This document shows positions 1-9,064 of a stretch of 64,000 bases of DNA, in pieces. The notes beneath the pieces are model-generated. The model did no database searches. It was not told the DNA's origin and saw only the letters and a program-made list of their open reading frames with translations. This DNA comes from Pseudomonas sp. MH9.2 (GTDB lineage: Bacteria; Pseudomonadota; Gammaproteobacteria; Pseudomonadales; Pseudomonadaceae): assembly GCF_034353875.1 (NCBI RefSeq), contig NZ_CP133784.1:186001-250000 (forward strand), given 5' to 3'. The translations under genes and the position numbers were made by a program. Positions within the stretch are counted from its first letter, which is position 1. The number at the start of each line of letters is the position of its first letter.

Positions 1-932
1 CTGCGGGCTTGTACCCCGAAGGATTCCAGCGCGCGACTGATGTTGTCACTGCAGTTGTCGTGCCCAAAATAGCCGTGACTTTCGTAGTAGCGAGCGGCGC
101 ACGCCAGGGCAAAGGAGTCATGGCGGCCCACGGTGTCGCGCACCACTTCCAGCATGGGCTGCATCTGCCGGTCGAAAAACTTGGCGAACAGGCCCGGAGC
201 GGGGTAGGCGTTACCGTTGAGGGTCCGCGTGACGGTTTGGTCCAGGTCCAGCTCTTGCTGGCGATCCAGTGCCCGGCGATTGAGGGCGACGAAATCCGAG
301 CATTGCCGTCCGGCAACGTCAAGCACCTGGATGTACTGGCCCTGGCGCACGGTGTAGCTGTGCGCAGTGCCCGCGCGAACGGTGAACTCCTGCAGCGGCT
401 CACCTAACGGCTCGGGCAGGGGCGGGACCAGAATCGACGAGGGATTGGCCCGCTGCACGATCAGTCGCAACTCGCTGGCCGTCTGTTGCAGATCGACCGC
501 GCCGGGCTCACTCGGCGCAGCGACGATGACCAATAATGATTCGCCCGCCACGAAGCTGCGGCTGTACCCGGCAGGTGAGTCTTCGTCCCACAGCGAAGCC
601 GAATCGGGAAGTCGATGCGGATCGACGCCGCGCTTGCCCAGCGCTTGCACAATGCGTCGGGTTTGCAGGCTGGGTTCAGCGAGCTGCGTCGCGATAAACC
701 GGCACCCCCATGTAGCCACCAGCCCCAACGCCGCCAGGGTTGTGCGCCCTAGTCGGTCGAACGCCAGCAGCTCGCAGGGTTGCAACCCTTCGATATCGAT
801 CACTTGCAGGGTGTCGCCGGGTTCCAGGGCGATCAGCGTCAGGCCGCCACCGGCTACCCGATAGCGCTCAATCGCGGGCGCCCGGGCAAACAACCCCGGT
901 TCCCAAGGGTGCGAAACACTCGGTGCACTCAT
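1..932 (-). CDS. tdm: DUF1989-domain protein, N-terminal part of a probable TMAO demethylase (Tdm-like), cut by window edge
   Basis: About 310 residues are visible; the C-terminus lies outside the window. The start is chosen because an AAGGAG box sits just upstream of the ATG. The sequence reads as DUF1989 (urea-carboxylase-associated type), with Cys residues in GRQCSDF, LACAARYY and HDNCSDN that could bind zinc. Known family: Tdm joins an N-terminal DUF1989 zinc domain to a C-terminal GcvT-like tetrahydrofolate domain and splits trimethylamine N-oxide into dimethylamine and formaldehyde. Inference: its place directly after a Tmm-like monooxygenase, in an operon with dimethylamine demethylase genes, fits this role. 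Whether the GcvT domain follows cannot be seen here; a stand-alone DUF1989 protein is the alternative. Confidence 0.7.
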   Translation of the reverse strand, partial: MSAPSVSHPWEPGLFARAPAIERYRVAGGGLTLIALEPGDTLQVIDIEGLQPCELLAFDRLGRTTLAALGLVATWGCRFIATQLAEPSLQTRRIVQALGKRGVDPHRLPDSASLWDEDSPAGYSRSFVAGESLLVIVAAPSEPGAVDLQQTASELRLIVQRANPSSILVPPLPEPLGEPLQEFTVRAGTAHSYTVRQGQYIQVLDVAGRQCSDFVALNRRALDRQQELDLDQTVTRTLNGNAYPAPGLFAKFFDRQMQPMLEVVRDTVGRHDSFALACAARYYESHGYFGHDNCSDNISRALESFGVQAR

Positions 933-961
933 GCGGATGCTCCTTTATCTGGCGTACAGGC

Positions 962-2329
962 TCAGCCGACGGATTTGATGGCAGTGGGCACATCGCCCAG
1001 ATACGCGGCCATGGAGTCGTCCAGTGCTTCGAGCCAGGGCGTGTGATGGGGCGGTGATTGGGTGCCGGTCATCAGCGAGCGATAGGACTTGTCGCGATAC
1101 CCCATGATGTTTTCGGCTTTGTCGTGCTTCCAGTTCAGGAAGGTGTCGTTGACGGCGGGGATATCGAAGCTCGGGTAGTCAGTGGCATCCACCAGTTGCT
1201 GAATGTATGAGCCTTGGAATTCGAACATTTGCGGGGTGGTTTCCAGCGCCAGCTCACGCGCTTGCGATTGTTTGCTGTCAGCGATCATGTGGGTCTGATC
1301 GGGCAGGTCGATGCGTTTCAGAATCACGTCGCGGGCATACCAGGCCTGAGCGTCGAACATGTTGAACGAGTACCACTGGTCCTGCATGCCGAGGTACATC
1401 ATCTGCGGGTTGGATTCCCAGAAAATGCCCTTGTACAGGTTCATCGGCCACAGACGGTTGTCGGTCTTGAGGCACAGTTCGTCCGGCAGGAACGGGAAGT
1501 TATGTTTGTAGCCGGTGCAGAGGATCACCGCATCGATGTGCTTGTGGCTGCCATCGATGAAGTACGCGCGGTTTTTCTCCAGGCGTTGCAGCAGCGGCTT
1601 TTCTTCCCAGTTGGCAGGCCAGTCATACGCCATCGGCTCGGTGCGGTAGCAACTGGTAATGCTGCGGGCGCCGTATTTGTAGCATTGCGAGCCGATATCC
1701 TCGGCCGAGTAGCTGCTGCCGATCAGCAACAGATCCTTGCCCTTGAATTCCAGCGCATCGCGGAAATCGTGAGCATGCAGGATGCGCCCGCCGAAATGTT
1801 CGAAACCGGGAAAATACGGCATGTTCGGCGTCGAGAAATGGCCGCTGGCGTTGATGACGTAATCGAACTCTTCCGAGGTCCGGGTATTGCTGTTGTGGTC
1901 TTGGGCGACGACTGTAAAGCGCTTGCTTTGCGGGTCGTAGCTGACGTGGCGCACCGCGTTATTAAAGCGGATGTAATCGCGAACCCCGGCCTTTTCGACG
2001 CGGCCCTTGATGTAGTCCCATAGCACTTCCCTTGGTGGATACGAGGCGATAGGGCGGCCGAAATGCTCCTCAAAGGTGTAGTCCGCGAACTCCAGGCACT
2101 CTTTTGGGCCGTTGGACCACAGGTAGCGGTACATGCTGCCGTGGACCGGCTCGCCGTTTTCATCCAGGCCGGTGCGCCAGGTGTAGTTCCACATGCCGCC
2201 CCAGTCTTGCTGTTTCTCGTAGCAGACCAGCTCGGGAATTTCTGCTCCCTTGTCCCTGGCCGATTGAAAAGCCCGGAGTTGCGCCATACCGCAAGGGCCA
2301 GCGCCGATGATTGCAACGCGTAGGGTCAT
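962..2329 (-). CDS. tmm: Flavin-containing monooxygenase, probable trimethylamine monooxygenase
   Basis: 455 residues, usual for bacterial Tmm. N-terminal FAD site [15 protein letters not shown], the FMO signature [11 protein letters not shown] (FxGxxxHxxx-aromatic), an NADPH site around [10 protein letters not shown] and the late [10 protein letters not shown] motif are all present. The enzyme would use NADPH and O2 to turn trimethylamine into its N-oxide in the cytoplasm. The reading frame is open about 125 codons further upstream, but GAGGCACGAAC directly before this ATG and the FAD motif starting at residue 5 mark the start. It follows purU and precedes the Tdm-like gene, so N-oxide formation and its demethylation appear coupled. 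Other N- or S-oxygenating FMO activities cannot be excluded from sequence. Confidence 0.85.
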   Translation of the reverse strand: MTLRVAIIGAGPCGMAQLRAFQSARDKGAEIPELVCYEKQQDWGGMWNYTWRTGLDENGEPVHGSMYRYLWSNGPKECLEFADYTFEEHFGRPIASYPPREVLWDYIKGRVEKAGVRDYIRFNNAVRHVSYDPQSKRFTVVAQDHNSNTRTSEEFDYVINASGHFSTPNMPYFPGFEHFGGRILHAHDFRDALEFKGKDLLLIGSSYSAEDIGSQCYKYGARSITSCYRTEPMAYDWPANWEEKPLLQRLEKNRAYFIDGSHKHIDAVILCTGYKHNFPFLPDELCLKTDNRLWPMNLYKGIFWESNPQMMYLGMQDQWYSFNMFDAQAWYARDVILKRIDLPDQTHMIADSKQSQARELALETTPQMFEFQGSYIQQLVDATDYPSFDIPAVNDTFLNWKHDKAENIMGYRDKSYRSLMTGTQSPPHHTPWLEALDDSMAAYLGDVPTAIKSVG

Positions 2330-2391
2330 GTTCGTGCCTCGTGTCTTGGGTCTGTCTGAAATGGGCGATGAGTCGTTTAAGCCTTGGCTCA

Positions 2392-3258
2392 TCAACGAAA
2401 AATTACCGTCTTGTCCTGGTTGATGAACACGCGGTGTTCCAGGTGGTATTTCAGGGCTTTGGAAAGTGCGACGGTTTCGGTGTCGCGACCGATGGCGACC
2501 AGCGCATCGGGCAGATAGGTGTGGTCCACACGCTGGATTTCCTGCTCGATGATCGGGCCTTCGTCCAGGTCGGAGGTGACGTAGTGGGCGGTGGCGCCGA
2601 TCAGCTTCACGCCGCGCTCGTAAGCCTGGTGATAGGGCTTGGCGCCTTTGAAACCGGGGAGGAACGAATGGTGAATGTTGATCGCGCGGCCGGACAACTG
2701 CTTGCACAGGTTGTCCGACAGAATCTGCATATAGCGGGCGAGGACTACCAGGTCGGTCTCGGTCTCTTCGACGATTCGCAACAGCTCGGCTTCCTGGCTG
2801 GATTTGCTGTCTTTGGTCACCGGCAGATAGATAAAGCGGATGCCCTCGCGTTCGGCCATCGGCCTCAAGTCCAGGTGGTTAGAGACAATGGCGGTGATTT
2901 GCATGTCCATCTCGCCTTTACGGTGGCGATACAGGAGGTCGGTCAAGCAGTGGTCGAACTTGCTGACCATCAGCAGTACGCGGGCCGGCTTAGCCGAACT
3001 GAACAGTTGCCATTGCATGTCGAAACCACCCGCCAGTTCGGTCATGCCCTGGCGTAACGCAGCGGTGTCACCGACCACGTTCTTGTTGAAGCGAAACACC
3101 GCACGCATGAAAAAACGTCCGGTGAATTCGTCATCGAACTGCGACAGTTCGCTGATATAGCAAGCCTGTTCGGCCAGCCAGGACGTGACCGCTGCAACAA
3201 TGCCTGAGGCGGCAGGGCAACTGATCTTGAGGATGTAATGCTCGTGTGACGTGTCCAT
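2392..3258 (-). CDS. purU: Formyltetrahydrofolate deformylase
   Basis: 288 residues: an N-terminal ACT domain (about 5-85) and a C-terminal formyltransferase-type domain. The catalytic Asn/His/Asp set is visible in [13 protein letters not shown] and TSDLDEGPI. It hydrolyses 10-formyl-THF to formate and free THF. In this operon the demethylation steps release formaldehyde or load THF with C1 units, so PurU would regenerate THF and export carbon as formate. Pseudomonads often carry several purU paralogues; this one is tied to amine catabolism by position, with 39 bp to dmmD upstream and about 60 bp to tmm downstream. Confidence 0.92.
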   Translation of the reverse strand: MDTSHEHYILKISCPAASGIVAAVTSWLAEQACYISELSQFDDEFTGRFFMRAVFRFNKNVVGDTAALRQGMTELAGGFDMQWQLFSSAKPARVLLMVSKFDHCLTDLLYRHRKGEMDMQITAIVSNHLDLRPMAEREGIRFIYLPVTKDSKSSQEAELLRIVEETETDLVVLARYMQILSDNLCKQLSGRAINIHHSFLPGFKGAKPYHQAYERGVKLIGATAHYVTSDLDEGPIIEQEIQRVDHTYLPDALVAIGRDTETVALSKALKYHLEHRVFINQDKTVIFR

Positions 3259-3297
3259 CAGGGTCTCCCTCGTAGTTGAAGTGGCGCAGGCGGTCGA

Positions 3298-4428
3298 TCA
3301 GCCTTTGGCAGTGCGTTTGGTTTTTTCCGGGTCATCGAAGGGCAGGGCGTGGGTCATGGCGCTGGCCTCCAAACTGCCGCGCACCTGTAGGGCAACGCCT
3401 GGCGCCGCGCAGTCAACTGCAATGCGGGCGATGGCCATGGAGCGTTTGCTCAGGCGTGAATACATGCCACAGGTGATGACGCCGACCTGTTTGCCGTCGT
3501 GCCACAGGGTGTCGCCGGCATCAGCAGCGCGGGCGCCTTCGATCAGCACGCCGGCAATCTTGAAGCGCTCTTGGCCGCGCAGACGGAAGTGTTCGTGGGC
3601 GCCGCGGAAGTCCTGTTTCTCCGGGGATACGGTGAAATCCAGACCCAACTCCCACAACGTGTCGCCGGCCTTTTGATCGGCGAAGGGGTACATCTGCGAG
3701 TTGTCATAGGGGAAGAACATCAGCGCGCTTTCCACCCGCAACCAGTCAAGGGCGGTGAAGGCGCACGGAATGATGCCCATGCTCGCGCCCTGTTCGAGGA
3801 TCTCGTCCCACAACAGCGGGGCATCAGCGGCTTTGCAAAAGATTTCGTAGCCACGTTCGCCGGTATAGCCTGTGCGGGAAATCATCACCGGACGGCCGAA
3901 CAACTTGGTTTGCAGATGGTGGAAATACGGCAGCTGACGGATGCCCGGTACGTGTTCGGCGAGGAAGTCCACTGCCAGCGGCCCTTGCAACGACAGGTCA
4001 TGCAGGTCGTCGTCGAACAACACCGCGACCTGACGGCCTTGTGCTGCGCGTACCAGCATCTCGTAGCCAGTGCCTGCGCCGTGGACCACCATGAACGCAT
4101 TGGGGCCGGTACGGTAAACGATGCAGTCGTCGACAAACTTGCCGTCCTCATCAAGCATCGAGGCATACACCGATTTGCCGGGGTAGAGTTTGGCGATATC
4201 ACGGGTGGTCGCCCATTGCAGCAGGCTTTCTGCGTGAGGGCCGACGTAATGGACCTTTTTCAGTCCCGATACATCCATCAGGCCAGCGCGTGTGCGGATC
4301 GCCTGATGGTGGTCGGCGAGGTCTGTGGCATAGGTCCAGGCGGTGCCCATGCCGTTCCAGTCTTCAAGCTGAGAGCCAAGCGCGCGGTGACGTTCAGCCA
4401 ATGCGGAGATGCGCCATGAATGGGCCAT
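3298..4428 (-). CDS. dmmD: GcvT-like aminomethyltransferase, tetrahydrofolate-binding subunit of the dimethylamine demethylation system
   Basis: 376 residues of the GcvT/DmdA fold (folate-binding N-terminal part, C-terminal barrel). Recognisable stretches are TRAGLMDVSGLKKVHYVGP near the N-terminus and SRTGYTGERGYEIF in the middle. The start is set at the ATG after AAGGAATCACCAC; a longer reading adds ten residues without an RBS. In known dimethylamine monooxygenase clusters a GcvT-like protein accompanies the haem enzyme and is thought to capture formaldehyde as methylene-THF. It lies between the haem subunit gene and purU, matching that role. A stand-alone glycine-cleavage T protein is unlikely because no gcvH or gcvP is nearby. 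Confidence 0.75.
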   Translation of the reverse strand: MAHSWRISALAERHRALGSQLEDWNGMGTAWTYATDLADHHQAIRTRAGLMDVSGLKKVHYVGPHAESLLQWATTRDIAKLYPGKSVYASMLDEDGKFVDDCIVYRTGPNAFMVVHGAGTGYEMLVRAAQGRQVAVLFDDDLHDLSLQGPLAVDFLAEHVPGIRQLPYFHHLQTKLFGRPVMISRTGYTGERGYEIFCKAADAPLLWDEILEQGASMGIIPCAFTALDWLRVESALMFFPYDNSQMYPFADQKAGDTLWELGLDFTVSPEKQDFRGAHEHFRLRGQERFKIAGVLIEGARAADAGDTLWHDGKQVGVITCGMYSRLSKRSMAIARIAVDCAAPGVALQVRGSLEASAMTHALPFDDPEKTKRTAKG

Positions 4429-4481
4429 GTGGTGATTCCTTGTCTGGAAAAAGGGCAACGAAAAGTGTTCGGGTCAGCTTT

Positions 4482-5498
4482 TCAGGAGTGGGTATCGAAG
4501 CGGCTTAACCACTCGACCAGGGTTTGCCGATAGCGGGTCATGCCCTTGTAGTCGGCGATGGGGTCGGGCAAATCACGCAACACCCGGTGCAGACGGCAGC
4601 CCCAGCCGGGGTGGCTGACCAGTTCGTTCATGCTGATCAGGTAGGTGCGAATGCTGAACATCAGGCCGTTGCTGCGGGGCAAACGCGCCATGAATTGCAG
4701 TTCCACACGCAGGTGCACGAGTTGCCCGACGTTGTCGGCAGTGACACTGCCGCGTTCGGCACCCCATTCGTGAAAGGTCTCGGGCGAAGAGTCCAGGCGC
4801 GGATTGATGGTCAGCGTCCAGTTCAACCGACGCACGGGGTGATCCACTTGAATGTTGAGCAGATGCTTCAGCGCCCGCTCGAAAATACCCATTTGGTTGG
4901 CCATCGGAACCGGTGAGTGCCATTGCTTGAAGCTCATCCCTGCGTCGAAAGCCAGGGACCAGTCAGCCGGGTTGGTGACCATTCCTGCGTCCATGAACAG
5001 ATCGCCGTCACGCTGGTCGAGCAAGGCGATGTCGCCTTGTACCTGACGGGTGATGAACTCCAGAGGTTCGCAGGGCAGGGTCGAGGCATCGCCGAAGGTA
5101 AACGCCTGATCAATGTCCAGCGCCTTGTTACGCCAATGCCAACGATCCCCGTTGCAGCTCAGTTCGAACCACTGCGGGTAGTCGGCGGACAGATGCTCCA
5201 TGAACATTTGCAAGGCATCCCAGGCCGCTTCCTGCATATGCGGCATGACCAGATAGCGGGTTGGGTCTCTGTCCAGAACCAGGGCGCGCTCGGCCATTTC
5301 CGAACGGTAATGCTCGTCGATGTCGAACCAGTGCTGGTAAACCGACCCCGATTCTTTGGCACGTGCCGGTTCGATGTTCACCGAGTACATGTAGCTGTCT
5401 TCGATGAACGGAAAGGGGAATCGCTCGATGGCGAATGCACTGTTGCGAAAGCTGAACGTATCCCGGTAGCTTTCCAGAGGGCTGAATTGAACGGTCAT
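4482..5498 (-). CDS. dmmC: Haem-dependent oxidative N-demethylase, catalytic subunit (DUF3445 family)
   Basis: 338 residues, a full-length DUF3445 protein. Known family: the alpha subunit of haem-dependent oxidative N-demethylase (HODM), a PAS-fold enzyme that oxidatively demethylates dimethylamine to methylamine plus formaldehyde. Family-like stretches visible here include FPFPFIEDSYMYSVNIEPA near the N-terminus and the conserved FSIRTYLISMNELVSHPGW near the C-terminus. It lies 10 bp downstream of the reductase gene, so the two should be co-translated. Letters for the dmm genes differ between papers; the call rests on the family and the cluster, not on the letter. Confidence 0.85.
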   Translation of the reverse strand: MTVQFSPLESYRDTFSFRNSAFAIERFPFPFIEDSYMYSVNIEPARAKESGSVYQHWFDIDEHYRSEMAERALVLDRDPTRYLVMPHMQEAAWDALQMFMEHLSADYPQWFELSCNGDRWHWRNKALDIDQAFTFGDASTLPCEPLEFITRQVQGDIALLDQRDGDLFMDAGMVTNPADWSLAFDAGMSFKQWHSPVPMANQMGIFERALKHLLNIQVDHPVRRLNWTLTINPRLDSSPETFHEWGAERGSVTADNVGQLVHLRVELQFMARLPRSNGLMFSIRTYLISMNELVSHPGWGCRLHRVLRDLPDPIADYKGMTRYRQTLVEWLSRFDTHS

Positions 5499-5507
5499 GG
5501 TCGACTC

Positions 5508-6449
5508 CTAGAGGTCCAGCAAAACGGAAGAACCGCAGGCGCGAGAGACGCAGGGCATAAGGAATTCAGCCTGCTCGGCAGCGCTGAGAACATGGTCGCG
5601 GTGTTCAATATCGCCCTTGAGGTGGCGCGTGGCGCACTGCCCGCAGACCCCGCCACGGCACAGGTTGGGGATTTCCACACCGGCTGATTCCAGCGCCTCG
5701 AGCAGGCTTTGCTCGGCGCTGACCTGAATCCGCCGTCCGCTGCGCGCCAGCTCCAGGCTGAACGGCAGGCCCGGCTCCGCACCGCTAAAGGCTTCCCAAT
5801 GCACTCGGCCCTCCGGCCAGCCAAGGGCTTTGGCCTGTTCCTTTACGCCCATCAACAAGCGTTCCGGGCCGCAGACATACACATGACTGCCCAATGGCCG
5901 CGCGCTGAGCACTGCCGCCAGATCCAGGGTTTCGCCAGCGCTGCGGTCATAGCCATGCAGACACGTACCCAGGCGTTGTTGCAGTTCGTCGGTGTAGGCG
6001 TCGGTCAGGCCTTTGCGGTAGGCGTAATGCAGCTCGAAATCGGCGTTACGTTGTTCCAGCGCAGTGATGTAAGCCAGGAACGGCGTGATGCCGATGCCGC
6101 CAGCAATCAGGATGTGCTGGCGGGCGGCTGAGTGCAGGGCAAACAGGTTGGCCGGGGGCGAGATGCGCAGGCTGTCGCCGACCTGCACCTGTTGATGCAA
6201 AAACCGAGAACCGCCACGGGAGTCGTCCTGCAAACGCACGGCGATGCGGTAGTGGTGGAGGTCGGCAGGGTCGCTGGTCAGCGAGTAAGCATTGCGCAGA
6301 TTGCGTTCACCTAACGGCAGATGGACCTGCACGTGACTGCCCGCGGAAAACCCCGGCAAGCGTCCGGAAGGATTGACAAACGTGAGCTCGCGAATCACTG
6401 GGGTCAGCATTTTTGCGTCGGTTATCCGCACCTCCAGAACCGAGCTCAT
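5508..6449 (-). CDS. dmmB: PDR/VanB-type flavin and 2Fe-2S oxidoreductase, reductase subunit of the N-demethylase
   Basis: 313 residues in the order ferredoxin-reductase flavin domain (RNAYSLTSD), NAD(P) domain (LIAGGIGITPFLAY, VYVCGPERLL) and a C-terminal plant-type 2Fe-2S ferredoxin with CRGGVCGQCATR and a fourth Cys in MPCVSRA. It would pass electrons from NAD(P)H to the haem subunit. The start overlaps the stop of the preceding 181-residue gene by 4 bp (ATGA), so translation is coupled. In other settings the same architecture serves Rieske oxygenases, but none is encoded here. Confidence 0.85.
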   Translation of the reverse strand: MSSVLEVRITDAKMLTPVIRELTFVNPSGRLPGFSAGSHVQVHLPLGERNLRNAYSLTSDPADLHHYRIAVRLQDDSRGGSRFLHQQVQVGDSLRISPPANLFALHSAARQHILIAGGIGITPFLAYITALEQRNADFELHYAYRKGLTDAYTDELQQRLGTCLHGYDRSAGETLDLAAVLSARPLGSHVYVCGPERLLMGVKEQAKALGWPEGRVHWEAFSGAEPGLPFSLELARSGRRIQVSAEQSLLEALESAGVEIPNLCRGGVCGQCATRHLKGDIEHRDHVLSAAEQAEFLMPCVSRACGSSVLLDL

Positions 6450-6991
6450 GGTCGTGCTCCTGACTTGGCTTGCGAGTAGGGCTGATCGGGGTTTTCGCAG
6501 ACGCCCAGGTAAGCCCCCAGACGTTGGGAAAAATGCTCACGCACACCCAACAGGACGTGGCAGTGGACGCAGGTCACCTGGCCTTCGGGACCACTGTCCT
6601 GAAGGCTGGCGCAGTGCACGCAATACACCCGGCGTTTTGTCGGTCCGGATTCGATCAGGTCGATTTCGTCGTCGTGCATTCCCGCCGCGTGAGCTATGCC
6701 GTGGATGTGCCAAAGAAACGCTTCGTCTCCGAGGATATAAAGGTGGGTGCCGATCGCTGCAGCATGGAGCAACCCTTTTAGTTGCTGCTCAAATCCATCT
6801 ACTCCGGCGCAGAGCACTCGGGGGGCGGGCAGCGTGGTGTGATCAAAGTGCTGGATCAAGTGCCCGAGCGCTTTTGAAGTGGCGGACTGCGTCACCAGAA
6901 TGTGATGCAGTGCATGGGTACGCAGCATCGGTTCGCGGTACACCGGCACACTATGCGGTCTGTACGGCGCAGCGCTTTGTGTCTCAGTCAT
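6446..6991 (-). CDS. dmmA: DmmA-family subunit of dimethylamine monooxygenase
   Basis: 181 residues and the first gene of the operon. The N-terminal half contains an alpha/beta-like segment (PRVLCAGVDGFEQQLKGLL, YILGDEAFLW). The C-terminus carries paired Cys motifs, YCVHCASLQD and TCVHCHVLLGVREH, likely a small zinc or FeS knuckle. Known family: a small subunit always found with the DUF3445 haem subunit and the PDR/VanB reductase; its biochemical role is not well defined. A strong AGGAGG box is placed 7-8 bases before the ATG. Confidence 0.8.
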   Translation of the reverse strand: MTETQSAAPYRPHSVPVYREPMLRTHALHHILVTQSATSKALGHLIQHFDHTTLPAPRVLCAGVDGFEQQLKGLLHAAAIGTHLYILGDEAFLWHIHGIAHAAGMHDDEIDLIESGPTKRRVYCVHCASLQDSGPEGQVTCVHCHVLLGVREHFSQRLGAYLGVCENPDQPYSQAKSGARP

Positions 6992-7177
6992 TGCAGCCCT
7001 CCTGGTGGTTCAGTATTTCAAAATCGGTCGATTGAACGTCCTGATCTGGTGCGCAGGCCGGGCGTTTGGCCTTAGCCTGGTGCGCTGCTTTTCGGTGATT
7101 TACCGTGCGCAGGATCGGTGTCGTTGTTTCCTGGTGGGGAAGATAGTTTCCCAAAAGGAATTACTGCTCAATCTAGA

Positions 7178-7195
7178 AAAAGAGATATCTCTTTT
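7178..7195. promoter_or_regulatory. Perfect 18-bp palindrome in the divergent dmmA / sensor kinase intergenic region
   Basis: AAAAGAGATATCTCTTTT is a perfect inverted repeat. A wider flanking pair, CCAAAAG (from 7151) and CTTTTGG (7191-7197), also faces each other. It lies about 190 bp upstream of dmmA and about 80 bp upstream of the kinase start, so it could be an operator for either direction. No clear sigma-54 promoter was seen for dmmA. The binding protein is unknown; the adjacent NarL-type regulator is one candidate. Confidence 0.5.
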
Positions 7196-7272
7196 GGAGT
7201 AGTCCGCCGCTAATCACCGCGAAGGCATGGAAGTTGCTCGGCAAACGCCATAGATTTCCAAAGGGCAGGCGG

Positions 7273-8430
7273 ATGTCATTGAAAGCTCCAATGCGACCCG
7301 GGTGGTTGGGCCAATGGTTCCTGCGCACGCGACCACGTCAGGTGGACGACGTGCGCGCCTTGCTGGCCAAACTGCCGCTATGCCTGGCACGCGCAGACGA
7401 TGCTTTGCCCCATTTTCTCGACCGATTCGAAGCGCTGAACCCTGGTAGCAAGCTGGGGGTGTTGTTGCCTGGCGAAGACTTCGGTCCCAAGCGCCGGGCG
7501 ATGGTCAGCCCGTGTGATGAGGTCTCCAGTTGCCCGTGGCGCGACGGCGAGATGGCTGAAGCACCGTTGGCGTGTCCGGCGTGCCAGCGCCGCGGGCGTC
7601 ATCGATTGCTGACCGCTCTGCCGGGCACTGCACCCGGCAAGCGCGGAGTCTTGTTGCTGGACACGCCATACCCTGCCAGTCGCGGGTTTCATGGCTTGTT
7701 GGGGGAAACGGCACGGGTGGTGGGGGTGACGATGCAGTTGCTGTGTCACAAGCGTGAGCAGCAACGCAAAGAGGCAACGTTCCAGCACGGTGCATTGGCG
7801 CGCGAACTTCACGATTCGGTTGCACAACAATTGGGCTATCTGTCGTTTCAGGCCAGCCTGATGCAGGCAGCACTGCGTGAGCCCGAGCAGGCTGCCGTTC
7901 TGCTGACCGATTTACGCGGCGGGTTGAGCCAGCTTCAACGCCAGGTGCGCGAGCTGATCACCAGCGCTCGCCTGACCATGGATGGACGCTCGCTGCGTCA
8001 GGCATTGGCTGATTCCGTGGCCGAGTTTTCCCGACGCTGCATCATCGTGTTCGAGCTGGACAATCGTTTGACCGAAGATGCGCTGTACCCGGAAACCGAA
8101 TTGCAAATTTTACAGATCATCCGGGAAGCATTGGCCAACGTGGTGCGGCACTCCCACGCCCGGCATGTGCGGATCGAACTGCGCCAGACGCCGCAAGGCG
8201 AGATTTCGGTGACTGTCGAAGATGACGGCATCGGCTTGAGCCCCGCGTCGCTGGAGGAGAATCATTATGGCCTGGCGATCATTCGTGAGCGCGCCTCGAC
8301 CATCGGCGCACAGCTGTCCATCGAAACTATCCGTCCTCACGGCGCTCGCGTGCACCTGAGCCTTATCCAGAACAATGACGACCCACTGAGGCGCTTCGAT
8401 GAGCAGCACGACCTTATTGTTGATCGATGA
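7273..8430 (+). CDS. NarX-type sensor histidine kinase, soluble, with a Cys cluster
   Basis: 385 residues. No membrane segment is seen. The N-terminal sensory part has four Cys in two pairs (C81/C87 and C101/C104, the second as CPAC), which could hold an FeS cluster or metal. Then follow HisKA_3 with the phospho-acceptor in ARELHDSVAQQLG (about H180) and a HATPase domain with REALANVVRHSHA and the G-box DDGIGL. The ATG at 7273 is preferred over an upstream TTG because AAGGGCAGG precedes it. The next gene begins inside its 3' end (32-bp overlap), as is usual for a kinase-regulator pair. Signal and target genes are unknown; the divergent methylamine operon and the downstream amine dehydrogenase genes are both candidates. 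Confidence 0.8.
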   Translation: MSLKAPMRPGWLGQWFLRTRPRQVDDVRALLAKLPLCLARADDALPHFLDRFEALNPGSKLGVLLPGEDFGPKRRAMVSPCDEVSSCPWRDGEMAEAPLACPACQRRGRHRLLTALPGTAPGKRGVLLLDTPYPASRGFHGLLGETARVVGVTMQLLCHKREQQRKEATFQHGALARELHDSVAQQLGYLSFQASLMQAALREPEQAAVLLTDLRGGLSQLQRQVRELITSARLTMDGRSLRQALADSVAEFSRRCIIVFELDNRLTEDALYPETELQILQIIREALANVVRHSHARHVRIELRQTPQGEISVTVEDDGIGLSPASLEENHYGLAIIRERASTIGAQLSIETIRPHGARVHLSLIQNNDDPLRRFDEQHDLIVDR

Positions 8431-9064
8431 CCATCCCTTGTTCCGCAAAGGGCTGGCGCAATTGTTTGCCGCCAGCGATGACTTCGATGTGGTGGGCCAG
8501 GCCGCCAGCGGCAGGGAAGGGATCAACCTGGCCCTGCGCCTGGCGCCCAAGCTGGTCCTGCTGGACCTGCATATGCCGGGCTTGAGTGGTTTGCAGGTGC
8601 TCGACGAGATGAAGCAGTTGGGGCTCGAGTGCCAGATTGTGGTCTTGACCGCTTCGATGGATCGCGGCGAGTTGCTGACTGCCTTACGCCTGGGCGCCAG
8701 CGGCTATGTCTTGAAGGAAACCGAGCCGGAAGCGCTGCTGGCGTACATGCGCAATTGCAGCAAAGGCGCGATTGTCCTGGATGACTGTCTGGTCTCGCTG
8801 CTGGCCGGGCACAACGACATCAGTGCCGATGCAGCGCTGGACGGGGTGGAAGACTGCGGCCTGACTGATCGCGAGGCACAAACGCTGGCATTGATCGCCT
8901 CGGGCATGAGCAATAAACAGATAGGTCGTGAGCTGGGTATCAGCGACGGCACGGTGAAAATCTACGTGAAGAACCTGTTGCAGAAGCTCAATCTGCGTTC
9001 GCGACTGGAGCTGGCAGCCTGGGTGCACAAGGCTGCATCAATGAGAAAAGAGGAGCGGCATTGA
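8399..9064 (+). CDS. NarL/LuxR-type response regulator
   Basis: 221 residues. The receiver domain has the acidic pair in LLIDDHPLF, the phospho-acceptor Asp in LVLLDLHMPG, and the conserved Thr and Lys (VVLTAS, GYVLKE). A C-terminal LuxR-type HTH reads LTDREAQTLALIASGMSNKQ through to DGTVKIYVKNLLQKL. It is the cognate partner of the upstream kinase and shares a 3-bp overlap (tgATG) with the PAS gene, so all three are probably one operon. Confidence 0.88.
   Translation: MSSTTLLLIDDHPLFRKGLAQLFAASDDFDVVGQAASGREGINLALRLAPKLVLLDLHMPGLSGLQVLDEMKQLGLECQIVVLTASMDRGELLTALRLGASGYVLKETEPEALLAYMRNCSKGAIVLDDCLVSLLAGHNDISADAALDGVEDCGLTDREAQTLALIASGMSNKQIGRELGISDGTVKIYVKNLLQKLNLRSRLELAAWVHKAASMRKEERH

Noticed and set aside
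1214..2023. Long plus-strand open frame inside tmm
   Set aside because: Antisense to a well-supported flavin monooxygenase gene; no ribosome site and no recognisable domain. High GC content creates such frames.
2329..2707. N-terminal extension of the monooxygenase
   Set aside because: The extension overlaps purU in another frame and has no ribosome site; the FAD motif begins right after the chosen ATG.
3499..4419. 306-codon plus-strand open frame opposite the GcvT-like gene
   Set aside because: Mirror of a real gene by codon bias; no family features.
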